NCBI GenBank assembly: GCA_030490835.1
Contig: CM059971.1
Location: 124,280,564 to 124,344,563 of the forward strand
From: Annona cherimola
Taxonomy: Eukaryota > Streptophyta > Magnoliopsida > Magnoliales > Annonaceae
DNA: 64,000 nt
Reading direction: 5' to 3'
Shown: positions 44,940-56,711 of the stretch, piece after piece
How positions within the stretch are numbered: the first letter of the stretch is position 1
How the letters are laid out: each line of letters starts with the position of its first letter
Notes under the pieces: generated by a model
What the model saw: only the letters and a program-made list of their open reading frames with translations
Database searches by the model: none
Told to the model about the DNA's origin: nothing
Made by a program: the position numbers and the translations under genes

Positions 44940-47900
44940 TCAAAACATATTCACGCGGAAAAACCAAGGGAGTATGAAGGCAATAACCAGGCATGCCATC
45001 AAGAAATTACAGAATGGCTGACCCTGCCAACATCTACCCCTCTCTGTTGTCCTAATTCCATCAATGCTTGATGCCCTCCTGTCGTTCCAGTCTTCCAAAA
45101 ATCTGTCATCTTCCACACCAGTGACATTTTTTGCAACAGCTCCGCAAATTTCACAGAACCTGCAATTCAATAGAAGAAAGGTGGGGCAAAAAAAAACACC
45201 ACCCTAGCATTCATGCTGAAAATTTTGCAAAGACCAAGGGCAGGTAACCATTGCCAATATTTCCTATTGTTTTTCATGCCTACTGGCAGAGAATGTAATT
45301 GTGGTAGCCTCAAATTGTTGCATGCCAGCATTTCGCATCTTGTTTGAACTACTGAACAGATGAACATTGTGTCCTGTGTTTCTCACATTCCACAATTGAT
45401 TTATCGACCATGAGTACTATCGTTCTTGAGGCATTTTCCAAGAGGATGAATATGCAAGGGAAGCCATGTATTAATAAATCCAATTCCAAAGGAATTCTAA
45501 AGCTTAGAGTCAAGACCAATGATAAAAACATCCCAAGAATCTTCAAATGCATCATTTCTAAGATTATTCTGCAAACACCCCAACAATCTTCCGATTCATC
45601 ATTTCTAAGATGATTAGAGGATCCACATACAACCTGAATTTGAAATTATCTTATCATCTTGAACAGAGAGAGAATACAATTCAATGGGGAGATCAGATTT
45701 AGGTGACATGAGCTTATAACACCTCCAACATAGCTACTTCTTTGGACCCACGAGATTCCAGTGAGATACCGAACGTGCATGGTTTTATTTTCTTTGGATT
45801 CTCCGGTTCAAAAAGCACCTCATGGATTTGCTAATACTCAGAGTGGAAATCATTAGGTAATATTGATTTTCTAAACTAATCCTTTCACCGAGTCAGTAGA
45901 ATTTGCTAGACTATTATCAATTGAACCATTCAATGTCAACATTGAAGATAATAAAAAGACACCAAATTATGGAAAATAAAGGTAAAGTCAGATATTCAAA
46001 AAAAAAAAAAAAGTAGTCAGAACCTTTACAATATAGTATGCACTTCTGATTGGCTGAGAGATTATATTTTCTTCATAAACTTTGCATGAATTTTGTGCCA
46101 ATTCATTCACCAAATATAGAAACACTGTGCAAAAGAATGGTATAATGATCTTCACGGATTAGCAACTCTAATAGACTTAAATCATAAAAGCCAACAGCCT
46201 GGGGGCAATCCGCTACAACATATTGGTACTGCGATAGGGATTAACTTGTACATATGGGCACTGATATATAAGAATTAGAATAGTCCCACTGAAAGAGAGC
46301 AAAGAATCAATTTATCCGCTACTCAAACAGAGCCAAGAGAATCAATTTGTCTGCTGCTACTTGAGAATGAAAAGACAATACACGAAATTCCTTATAGCCG
46401 AAGAGATGCCTTAAATACGCAAGAAGACATTCTTAAGACTTGGAAGTCCTGAAAGTCAAACATTCGACAGCTTGACTCATCTCTCAAAGTAGAATCGACA
46501 ATAGAATGAGATGGACTTAAGATTATAAATTTAAAAAAAATGCTTTATCTTATCCATAAATTTTTACAACAATTAAGGGATCTTGTTGAGAACAAAAAAA
46601 AACTTTTTCCAGCCATTAATGCCTTCTTCCCTGCCCCTAAATTTTAAAAAGAACAAAAAAATCCAAGGTGGAAAATTAGAACGAGTTGAAGAGCAGAACA
46701 AACTTTGCCCAAGGATCTTTGTCAGATCAGCTTCGACAAGCACGTTGTGTTGAAAACAAAGTAGTTTGACTGGGGCCCCTAAAACTCGTGATAAACTGAA
46801 AAAGACGGTCAAGTCGAAGGGCAGATTCTCTCTCTCGCCCTCTGTTTTTGTCGGACATGGTTTCGGTATAAGTGTTGAAAGCAAGGTTGTTTTGACTTGG
46901 TCCTGTAGGGAATCATCCCTTCTTTCTAATAGTTCTGCAGATCCGTTAATAGATCTTTCGAATACTAGTCTATCAAGGTGGCTGCTCAGTGCTCATGTAA
47001 CCGAGTTCCCTTTCCCAGGATTCATATATGTTTACAGGGGTTCCAAATTTGGGAAGCAGACATTCACAACAGAATCTGCCGTGAGAAAAACTATGCACGA
47101 TTTCTACGTGTCCAGCACTGAATTGCCGATGCATACCATGCTTTTCAAAAAGACCAAAAAAATCTATCCATGAATTATTTGATGCTCATACCAATTTCCG
47201 GAAAAGATAAAGCTACCATTGCAATCATTTTGTCTCTACGAATGGGGGAAAAGAGATGTAAAAAGGGATAACATCATGGCTTGAGTAGCTGACTAGATGC
47301 CACTCGCGAGCCTGGTGCAAATTCAATTTTCCACCCTAATCCCTTCGTAAAACGACAGGGGTCAGCAGCAGAATGACAAAAATATTTTGAAACAACAATT
47401 TCCATTTGCATTTGAAATCCAATTAAAAATAGCTCCTTTGAATTGGATGCATGACAAATTTGTCAGAAAAATAAAAGAAGAAAACAGGACGAAAGAGGCA
47501 TGTTCAAGAAATTCAACTAATGGTTAAGATGAATGACAGAGTCAATCTAAAGAAATGATAAACGATTGCAAATTCTATTCATGTCAAAAAAAGGCTATGC
47601 CTGCTCAGACTTCAGGGCAGTGGTCCTAAAAGCAAACCATATCATAACCAACAAAGAGCACTGAATCGTTCCAACCATTTACAATCCAAACAATATCGAC
47701 AGAGATTTTAACTGCAGGTAGGGAAGAGCAGAAACCGTTACCTGTTGCCTTTCGTCTTGAACCATGCCTCGGCGCAGCGGCGGTGCGACATTCCAAGTTC
47801 GCCTTTACAACCACAGCCAAGCTGAATCAACTCCCAACCATCCGATCGGCGGTCGGAGCTCAAGTGGCAGATTCTGCAGACCTTCTCCCCATCACAGCTG

Positions 47901-48358
47901 CCGCCCACCAACCTTCCCTCGCCGCTTTTCACGTCAACGACAACAGAAGCCTCCTTCCCCGCCCCAGCAACACTCACCTGCACCTTCTCTATCTTACTTG
48001 CCTTCGAATTTGCGGCGTCGCTCGCCGAACCTCCATTTTCTATGGAGCCAATCTCAATCACAGTCTCATGAGAAGGCATCTCTGACGACTGATCTCCAAT
48101 CTCTTTCGGAACCACATCTTTGCCTGAACAGCATTCGGATTTCACTTCAATTGCAGTTTCTAAAACAACCGCCGTATTCAATGAATCCTCCTGTGTTTCC
48201 TCCAGAACCTGATCCTTCCCCATACAGGGCGTGGGTTCCGCAGATTTCGCTTCGATTCCAGTTACCGCATCGACAGCGGGAAATCTTACCTCAGCCGCCG
48301 CGTCGGAAACCGAACTCAACGAAATCGCCCCTCTTCTTTCCTGCTCGTTGCAATCCAT
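44940..48358 (-). CDS. RING-CH (RINGv, MARCH-type) E3 ubiquitin ligase, membrane-anchored
   Basis: Two exons on the minus strand: 48358-47742 (617 nt) and 45159-44940 (220 nt), in phase, 278 aa. Residues 1-155 are acidic and low complexity. The RING-CH finger is complete and split by the intron: C161-x2-C164, C182-x-C184, H192-x2-C195, C208-x2-C211, a C4HC3 pattern. A single hydrophobic C-terminal segment (NFLMACLVIAFILPWFF, about 258-274) should anchor it in a membrane. It probably transfers ubiquitin from an E2 to membrane-associated targets; no substrate can be read from sequence. The splice junction (GNR/FCEIC) restores the last two zinc ligands, without which the ORF would stop right after the donor. 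The 2.58-kb intron contains no gene I can support. It converges on RPL11. Confidence 0.88.
45160..47741. other. RING-CH gene intron 1
   Basis: A 2582-bp intron of moderate AT content, with GT donor at 47741-47740 and AG acceptor at 45161-45160 on the minus strand. It contains a 135-codon open frame on the plus strand (46766-47173) and a 103-codon frame on the minus strand (46573-46884). Neither shows a domain or typical signal. No TIR elements as in the intergenic blocks were recognised. Confidence 0.6.
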
Positions 48359-48475
48359 ACCTCATTCCAGGAAAACAATCACAAACCGTATAGCACACAA
48401 CTTTTATCAGGAATTCATTCTCGATGCCTTAGAAATCGACACTAAACAAACAAAGGCTGATTCTAAGGCAGGTTT

Positions 48476-48485
48476 CTATATATAC
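48476..48485 (-). promoter_or_regulatory. Likely TATA box of the RING-CH gene
   Basis: On the minus strand GTATATATAG lies about 120 bp upstream of the start codon at 48358, a plausible distance for a leader of about 90 nt. The only strong TATA-like motif in the first 300 bp upstream. Confidence 0.5.
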
Positions 48486-48770
48486 AGAAAGCCCTAAATC
48501 CCGATAATGTATTCGTCACGGCAAAATCAACGGGTGACATCTGGGTCTGCTCTTCAAGATGCCAATCTGCAGCTGTATAAAAGCAGTCATGGAAATTTTC
48601 CCATTTCAGTCGCGAGATTTCTTGCGAATGCCGCGTCGGGATGAGACGTATCTATCGATGAATTACAGCCGATGGACGGAAGATATATGGAATCACAGAT
48701 GGAGTGGGGGGTAGAAATATCTAAGAAATCCAAAAGTGTTCGTGGAATATTTGTTGCTTGGATTGGGGGA

Positions 48771-49072
48771 TATTTTTTTTTTGATGGTTTATATTTACAT
48801 ACATCTTAACACATATTACATTATTTTTCTGAGACAACCTTACAACTACGGAGATACACAACTCCGTCAAAGAAATCTGGAGACACAGCTCCACTAAAGA
48901 ATCAAGGAGACAACCGCTCCCACACCGCCCCAAAGGGAGACAACCGCTCCCACTCCACCCCCAAAGGGAGACAACAGCTCTCAGTTTATCCTAAAGGGCC
49001 GAACCGTCATTCGAACCCCCGCCGACTGCCATTACGCCACAGCCAGCGACCAACCGAGCTAGCCTCGGTTGG
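48771..49072 (-). mobile_element. tRNA-derived SINE, copy 1
   Basis: On the minus strand it starts CCAACCGAGGCTAGCTCGG with an A box (TAGCTCGGTTGG, forward 49050-49061) and a B box (GGTTCGAATGA, forward 49008-49018). The body has two tandem copies of a GTTGTCTCCCTTTGGGG unit and ends in an A-rich tail (T run at 48772-48782 forward). The flanks TGGATTGGGGGA (48759-48770 and 49073-49084) are a perfect 12-bp target duplication. It shares GTGTCTCCAGATTTCTTTG with the copy at 54837-55110, showing a family. Confidence 0.85.
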
Positions 49073-50230
49073 TGGATTGGGGGATTTTTAAAAGGCAGCG
49101 GAAGACATAAAATAATGATAATAAATAAATAATACACATAAATTTTAAATATTCAACGGGTTTTATTATCACACATTTATGACGAGTTTTATGATCACAA
49201 ATTTATGAAAATCTTACATTTTAATGTCCATGTTTTTGTTTGGAAAAGAGTAAAAAACAAAGAATGTAAATGTAAAAAAGTAAACTCCAGTTGTCCTGCT
49301 CTTGTACTTTTTTTTCCGGGTGAGATTTTTGTATATATGCCTACTAGATTTTATCAATATTTTCTTAAGTTCGTTAAAATAATAAATATACCTATAAAAT
49401 TTGTATACAATCACAAATATATCTTTTCTATTAGGACACTACTAAAATTTTTTGTAAAATAATAAACGTGCTCTTTTAAGTTAAGAGACATATTTGCAAT
49501 TTTTGTAAAGGTGTTTTCATCATCTTCCACACAATTCTTATGACATCATGACAAAAGGGACTCATTTATAATTTTATGCATATTTGCAATTTCTGTAAAC
49601 CCAGAGATATGAATATAATATTAGTTAAACCTTATAGATATATCCACAAAAGATTTTTCATTTTTACTCTTATATTTTAATTATTTTTCAATATATTTCT
49701 ATACAACTGTCATATCTTATTCTCACTTTACCTTATCATATTCATTTCATTCACATTCTTCTCTAAACAAATGCACCTCCAAAATAACCAACTGAGCAAG
49801 CCATTTAGCTAAAGATGCTCATCAGCAGTGCTTCATTCCGTCCTCATGAGAAATGAGAGACTAATAAGGGATTTGGTCTACTCTTTGACATTATAATTTT
49901 GGAGGATACTGTGTACGGGGTATTGTAAAATTTTATGGGTTTAATTTGTAATAATAAGAGAAAAATAAGACATTATATAAATATGATTCCAAAGTAAAAC
50001 AATAAAGATATACCTCTAAATATTCATTTCATTCCTTTTTTTTATTTTTTATTCCCTCTAAACCAGCCCAGCCTGCGTGATGTACATTAGGTGGTGATTG
50101 GTGCAGTTCATAGCTGTAGCTAGTAGGGTCATAGTAAACCATGACAAATGAAGCATAGGATGATGTGCATTTGAAAATAAAAATTATTGATTAAAAAGTC
50201 AATATTAAATCATAAAAGTAAAAGATAATT

Positions 50231-50460
50231 GTCATCAAGCATGTGGCCTGGTGGTACGACCATGAGCTCAAATACGATTACGTTGTTAGTTCAAGTCCTA
50301 TTGGTGTGGGTGTTATTACTTCCACTATCGGTGGAGGGGTTTATTGTTTCCTCCTTAATGTGAAAGTTTTTTTAAGAAAAATTCCTTAATTGTGCCAGGG
50401 TTGAATGTGCTTGAGTGTCATATCAAATATTATAGTTTGTGTATATACTAATAAAAAAAA
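50231..50460 (+). mobile_element. tRNA-derived SINE with perfect 12-bp target duplication
   Basis: A 230-bp element flanked by TAAAAGATAATT (50219-50230 and 50461-50472). It has an A-box-like motif TGGCCTGGTGG (50244-50254) and a B box AGTTCAAGTCC (50288-50298) at normal spacing, and ends with an A-rich tail (AATAAAAAAAA). It is not similar to the copy at 48771 outside the boxes, so it is a second SINE family. The perfect duplication suggests a fairly recent insertion. Confidence 0.88.
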
Positions 50461-51302
50461 TAAAAGATAATTAAGAGTTGTTTCAAGCCACACGATTTTT
50501 CAAATGAAATCTGTGGATGGAATGAGAATATAATTATGTGTTTTGAAAATGAAAAATTCATGCTGAAAGTATAAAAAAATTATAAAAAAATTATATTAAA
50601 ATTCAAAAGACTACTTAGAAATTAAAAACTAGCTTCAAAATGGGAATATTAATCTTGTATATATATGACTTTAAACCAGCTTAAGAAAAGAAAGGCATTA
50701 TAAGGCAATATGACGACCTTACTTGAACACTATCTGTTCCTCTGGCTCGTACTTCTGCATCCTTTAGTTCAAAAGAAGGCGATATGAAATGCCCAATCCA
50801 TTTCAATTGAGGAATTACGTGGCATTATCATAGATCCCTGGCAAAACATACCGGCGTTTCTCAATAATGATATTATCTAGATATGATGATAAAAACATGA
50901 ATAATGATATCATATCGATAAGATGATAGCACAAACATATTACCCATGGTAAACGAGATAAACAATTAAACATATTGATTTCCATGGAACATAAATGATC
51001 ATGAAAGAATTATAGTAAAAAATTAAATTTGAGAGGTAATGTAACAAAATTATGGTACAAGATTTGGCCGTTACTAGTTGATTTTTTAAAGGTAAAAATC
51101 TTTCATTAAAAAATCATCTTTTTTTTTTTTAACCATGTCCATTGAACGTGCGAGAAAATGGAAAAAGATAGCGTTAGAATTTGTTCGTTTAATGATTCAC
51201 AGTCCTTACATAAAATAGCCCCTACTTCTCAAGTACACTCATTATTGTGAACATATGAGCAGCTTGATTGCCACATTGGAGGACGCAAAAGAATGAAACA
51301 TT

Positions 51303-51555
51303 GGGTGTGTTTGGTAATATATAAAACTTTTGATAAAAAATTTTGGAGAGTAAAAGTTGTCAAATGATGTGATATGATAGGGGTAATGATGAGTAGTAAA
51401 GAGAATAAAGTTAAAATAGATAAGTTAATTGTGTAGAAATGATTGAAAAGTAGGATAATTGCATAGGAAAATGTGAAAAATGATTAAAAAATATGATAGT
51501 TGTAGAGATTGAAAAATTTTAATTTGACATTTTTTCTCTATTGCCAAACACACCC
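51303..51555 (+). mobile_element. Tourist-like MITE, intact copy 3
   Basis: A 253-bp element, GGGTGTGTTTGG to CCAAACACACCC, flanked by ATT (51300-51302 and 51556-51558). It is slightly shorter than copies 2 and 4 because of internal deletions, but keeps the same motif order. Confidence 0.88.
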
Positions 51556-51654
51556 ATTGTTTAGCTTCGTGCATTCATCACGTATCTCTTTAATAAGAAT
51601 ATCAACTGGTGCAAGTTTCTGATTAGAGCATTTGAGAAATTCAAACAAAAATAA

Positions 51655-52020
51655 GATAATTCGCAAATATATCTGTATATTTGATCATAATTCCAAACAA
51701 TTTCTATATAATTCAACCACAATTGCAAACTTAGCAACGCCGTTATTGCATGTGACAACATGAATATATTTGTAAAGATACATAAACTATATAGATATAT
51801 TTGAAAAAACTAAAAATACCACTTAGTTTTTGAAATTGCAAATATATCATATGTTTGTATATATTTGCAAATATACTCATACTATGATGGTATAACAATG
51901 ACATCATAACGGTATATTTATAATTATGGTCAAACTGCATATGGGTTATTTATAATTTTCGAAACTATGCAAGTATATTTGTAAATATAATCAAATTATA
52001 AGAACATATTCGCAAATTGG
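51655..52020. repeat. Foldback element with GCAAATAT termini, copy 2
   Basis: Left AATTCGCAAATATATCTG, right ACATATTCGCAAATTGGCC. Interior matches the copy at 6135-6512, including TACTATGATGGTATAACAATG. Both copies share a CG in the terminal GCAAAT context at one end. Confidence 0.65.
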
Positions 52021-53146
52021 CCTACGAATCAAGGATTTACTTTCCACTGCCCACTTCGGCACCTGTAATTAGCCCAGCCAGCGAACTCCAATCAGCATGT
52101 CATTGGCAATTACTGGTTGATGTTATTTGTAAAAGTTGATATGCTATGTATGAAATATACACGGACATTCCGACGTTCTTAGCGGCCGCACGTAGAAGAA
52201 GAGGATGGAGTCTGTGCGCCGTCGCCCTCTTCAAATTCCTGCAGACCTATTTTCTTAAAAAAATAAATATTTTTTTTCATGTTGACTGTATTAAAAAAAA
52301 TATTTTTTAAAAAAGCCTAATTACTAAATTATGGGTTCGATCAGCTACACAAGCAACCCGAGGACCATAAAATAGTGACAGAGATGCATGAAACAAGTCC
52401 GGGATAATGCCGGTATGTATGAGTTGACAACTTTTACAGGTATGTATGGATGATTTTTAAATGCAAATTGTTTCAAAATCGCATATTTTTCTTATGGACT
52501 TGAGGAGTTGGGCCGCCCGGTCTATTCCTTTCCTCCTACGAGAGGCAACGCATTTGTTCCTTTTTCCTCCCCCGCTTATGGCCTGATCAGAATTCAGAAG
52601 CATGATTGTGGTGTTTTGAAATTTTAAAAAAAATAATTTTCTGTCTTTTAGGCGCATTCTTCTAAATCTAGGTTGATCTGACGTTTTATATCAAAGTGGC
52701 GGGCAATTTTCCTTACGTGGTGATTTGTAATTAGGTGGAACAGAGGAGTTGCCACTGATCTCTTGTACAAGTATCTACATGTGATAATGTCAATTTTCAG
52801 CACTATTATCCATATTTTTCTACCATTATTTATATCTTTTAATAAATATTAATTATTTATATAATTTATTCGTTTTTAATAGTAAATATCATATCATTTT
52901 ATCCCATCCCTACCATTTGTTAAAACATCCCATGGCAATTTCTGAGTTCTGCAGTTGTAACAATTGCTTGGCTAATTTTCGAGATCAGAATGAGAAGTCC
53001 TGATATACAATTCCAAAAATATTACAAATAACAAAATATGCAATTAATATTTAAATGGTAAAAATAAAAATATTCAATTTAATATATATTTTCATTAAAT
53101 TAAATTACAATAAAAAGTAAAAAAGATATAAACATTTCTCGCATAT

Positions 53147-53632
53147 GGTATGTTTGGCAAAGACCAAAATATGTTAACCTAAAATTTTTCAATATAAAAT
53201 TTTCACTCTCCACAACTATTTTATTTTTTAATTATTTCTTAACATATTTCTAAATAATTACCCTACTCTTTAATCATTTCTCCACAAATACCCTATCTAT
53301 TTTAAAATTTAACTTTATTCAGTTTACTCATTATCACTATCCATATCATTATCATGTTACTTTTTACCTTTTAAAAAGTTTTACGCCAAAAATGTCTCTT
53401 TCAAGAGTTTTATCAAATGCCAAAAATATCATAAATAAATAAATTTTGAAGTAAAGATAATAAAGTTACAATAAATATATTAGTTATAAATTTAGTTACG
53501 TAAAAATGATTAAAAAGTAATATAGTTGTATATGAAGATGTAAAAAATTTTAAAAAAATAATTTTGGAGAGTGAAAAGTTCTAGAATAAAAAGTTTTAGT
53601 TTGAAAACTTGTAGATATAAACAAACACACTC
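53147..53632. repeat. Degenerate Tourist-like MITEs, composite
   Basis: The left half (53147 to about 53395) matches the family in minus orientation (GGTATGTTTGGCAA, AACCTAAAATTTTTCAATAT, TTAACTTTATTCA). The right half (to 53632, ending CAAACACACTC) matches it in plus orientation. Probably two decayed copies, one inserted into or next to the other. Confidence 0.55.
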
Positions 53633-54274
53633 TTTGTATCATTCCCATTTTGAAATTTAATATGACGAATATTTCTAACATTAATTTTTTCTATTGTAAT
53701 ATAAATACCTTTAGAATGCAAAAACTTTTATTTACAAGAGAATTTTTATCATTTTAACAAAAATAATGCCTATTTATATTCTCTTAATCAAAGTGACATG
53801 TGTGCAATTTCATGTAATTCACATAAGAATGAATGTACTTTTTTGAAAAATCATAATACACTTGCAATTTTTTCCATATTTGTTCCAAAATGTTTAAGGG
53901 ACTTGAATAAGAAGGATAAATAGGATATGCATTAAAAATGAGACTTTTGGAACATGCCCGGGCATGGATGCAAAAACTCCTCAATTGTCTAAAAAGTTTC
54001 ATGTTTATTCCGTCAGTGTTTGGAGCTAGTTTTAGATTTTTATAAAACTAATCATCTAAGTTCAAACCGTAACAAAACGAATTTTTATGCATTATCCTTT
54101 TCCAAATTGAACATTTGAACTTAAATCGGCCCAAAATTTAACGATATTGCCATTGATAAAAAATTGAATGTTTGCAAACAATCCATAATGGACAACGGCC
54201 TTTCAATGGGAAGGATGAGAGATGTTCCTTGGAAGAGTGTACCAACAATCGATAAAGAAAAGTTATTCTGTTAG

Positions 54275-54595
54275 TCCGGACTAAGCAAATGTCTCGCTTT
54301 ACCTGTTTAAAAAAACTTATTTATAATATTTTTTCTTCGTACACTTGTTTATTTAAGTGTATTTAATATACAAACTAAGTTTTACTATTTTTGGATACGT
54401 ATACATATTTTTTTAGATTTTAAAACATTTATGTGTATTTAGAATATTCTTATTTTTAAAATTTAAAAAAATTATACACGTATTTAAAAATGGTAAAACT
54501 TAGTTTGTATGTTAAATACATTTAAATAAACAAGCATATAAAAAAAATAAAAAAATATTATAATTAAGTTTTTTGAGATGGATTAGGCGAACATG
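54275..54595. repeat. Foldback family B member with GGACTAAGCAAATG termini
   Basis: The left end CTGTTAGTCCGGACTAAGCA matches the left end of the copy at 32450. Arms GTTTATTTAAGTGTATTTAA and TTAAATACATTTAAATAAAC form the stem. Confidence 0.6.
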
Positions 54596-54836
54596 ATTAT
54601 TCTTGATTGATAAAATTGCCTTTAGTACCTATTCGAAAAGATTAAGAAGCTTCAACAGGACGCAAAATTGGGATGAAAACATAAAAGTTGTACTGATAAT
54701 GAAAAAATTTAACAATGATATCTATTCTATTGAAGAATCTTGGATTCTTTGAAACATTAATAAAAACCAAAATGCATACAAATCATTTCTCTATTCGGGC
54801 GATGCAAATTGTACGAATGTAATTAGCGGCAGCAGC

Positions 54837-55110
54837 ACCAACCGAGGCTAGCTCAGTTGGTCACCGACAGCGGCGCAAAAGGGCGTTCGGGCGGTCGGTG
54901 CGGGTTCTAATCCCATTCAGGATTTCGGCCAAAAATATGTGCGGGAGCAGGTGGTTTCTTGGGTGGATGGGGTGTTGGAGCAGGTGGTCTCCCGGTTAGT
55001 TGGAAGTTGTGTCTCCAGATTTCTTTGGGTAAATATGTGTGTCTCAGATTTATAAGAATGTCTCGGATCTTTAGTATCATATGTATTGAGATATATGTAA
55101 TTATATAAGC
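54837..55110 (+). mobile_element. tRNA-derived SINE, copy 2
   Basis: Starts ACCAACCGAGGCTAGCTCAG; A box TAGCTCAGTTGG (54849-54860), B box GGTTCTAATCC (54903-54913). The body shares GTTGTGTCTCCAGATTTCTT with the copy at 48771-49072. The tail is not A-rich and I see no clear target duplication, so the 3' end is approximate and the copy older. Confidence 0.75.
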
Positions 55111-55445
55111 AAGTAGTCCGCTGCTTCCATGCAAGTCAATTGAAGACAGACGATTCGTCAGGACTAAGATGGGAAGGCATGGATATGTGCAGGACTAACA
55201 AAAAAAAACGGATCCCCATCCTTCGGAATCTTGGCAGACTATCCTGACCGTTGACACGGTGATGGAGACAACGCCATCAATGGGCCATTAAGGGAAAATA
55301 AGCCAATGGTCTGGATTTGAAAATGTGGGCCCGTATAAAATCTCTCCTCGGCTATCTCTAATCCAGAGGCTAGTCCTCCTCTTCTGCTAGAAAGTAAACA
55401 CCATTCTAACCTCTTGCTGCTTCTTCATAATCTTTTCAATTTTTA

Positions 55446-55717
55446 GTGTATTTGATAAGTGATAAAATTTTTAATAAAAAGTATTGTTTTTACGTAAAAG
55501 TTATTAAAATAAGAAAAATAATGTAATATGATAGAAATAATAATGATAATTAAAAAAAATAAAGTTAAAATAGATATGTTTGATATATGAGTAATTGTAT
55601 AAACATAATTAAAAAGTATAGTAGTTATACACGAGGAAGCAAATAAATAATTAAAAAAAATGATAATTGTGAAGAGTGAAAAATTTTAAGTTGAAAAGTT
55701 TTGTATAAACAAACACC
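55446..55717 (+). repeat. Degenerate Tourist-like MITE
   Basis: GTGTATTTGATAAGTGATAA at the left and ATAAACAAACACC at the right, with the family interior (ATAAAGTTAAAATAGATATG; GAAGAGTGAAAAATTTTAAG). Confidence 0.6.
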
Positions 55718-56475
55718 TTTTCTCTCCCTTACCCCTCAAAGTATCCTCTCCATTTTTCATTTTTAGAAGATATTTTTTTGATGTCTTGTTTTTGAGACTA
55801 TTGATGAGCCGGATGAGATTAGATTTTATTTGACTAATTTTATCGTTTTTTGTGGAAAAATCCCCCTAACACATTTGACCATAATTTCTTATATACCCAC
55901 GATATTTTATAAATTTCTCTCATACCCATAACATTTTATCCTAAAATTTTCTTATATTAATGTCATCAACAAAACCATCATTGTCATAATAAATAGACGA
56001 TTTTTTCCATTTAAAATTTCATAAATGAAACAATTCAACCCTAATGTAATTCAGTTGATGATAATAAATCATTAATATGTTACATTAAATAACTCAAAAG
56101 TCATATTAAAATTGAATCATTTTAATTAGAAAAATTTTATATGAGTAAAATCATTTTTTCAATAAGTAGATAACGGTTGTTTTATTGCTAGTGTAACAGA
56201 AATTTATGGTGAAATGCTACAGACACAAAAAAAATTAGTGAAACCTTGTGAATATATTAGGAACTACCAGCAAATGTTATTGATATAAAGAGAATTTTCT
56301 GTTTTTTTATTATACTTTTCTTGTTATCTACGTTAATTTTTCATTCTAGTCTAGTTTTTATGCAACTTTTTATACTCTCAGCACAAAACAACACTTTCAT
56401 CTAACCCGTACCCCATTCCACATCCATATCAACCGTGAACAACTGACGGGTAGAAGAACACGCTCTCCTCTTGGG

Positions 56476-56711
56476 GGACGTTTGTTAATCGTCAAGTGTG
56501 GGAACCATGGGAAACCTATGAGATTTGGTTTCCCAAGGCTAAACATCGATCCATCAATTATATTATTTTTTTCACTTTTACCTTTATATTGAATCATTTT
56601 TCCTACCAACTACATACAACAAACCTATTTATTCTAACTATACCCTTATTATTTTATATTAATCACGCATTTCTCAAAATATTCTTTTTTCTAATTCCCA
56701 CCACCAAACGT
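56476..56711. repeat. Probable MITE with ACGTTTG termini
   Basis: The left GGGGGACGTTTGTTAATC and right CCCACCACCAAACGT are inverted. The interior (CCTATTTATTCTAACTATACCC, CTTATTATTTTATATTAATC, CTCAAAATATTC) is clearly shared with about 58390-58560. No coding frame. Confidence 0.5.

Noticed and set aside
46766..47173. 135-codon plus-strand frame inside the RING-CH intron
   Set aside because: No recognised motif, and a similar-length frame runs on the other strand in the same place. Most likely chance.
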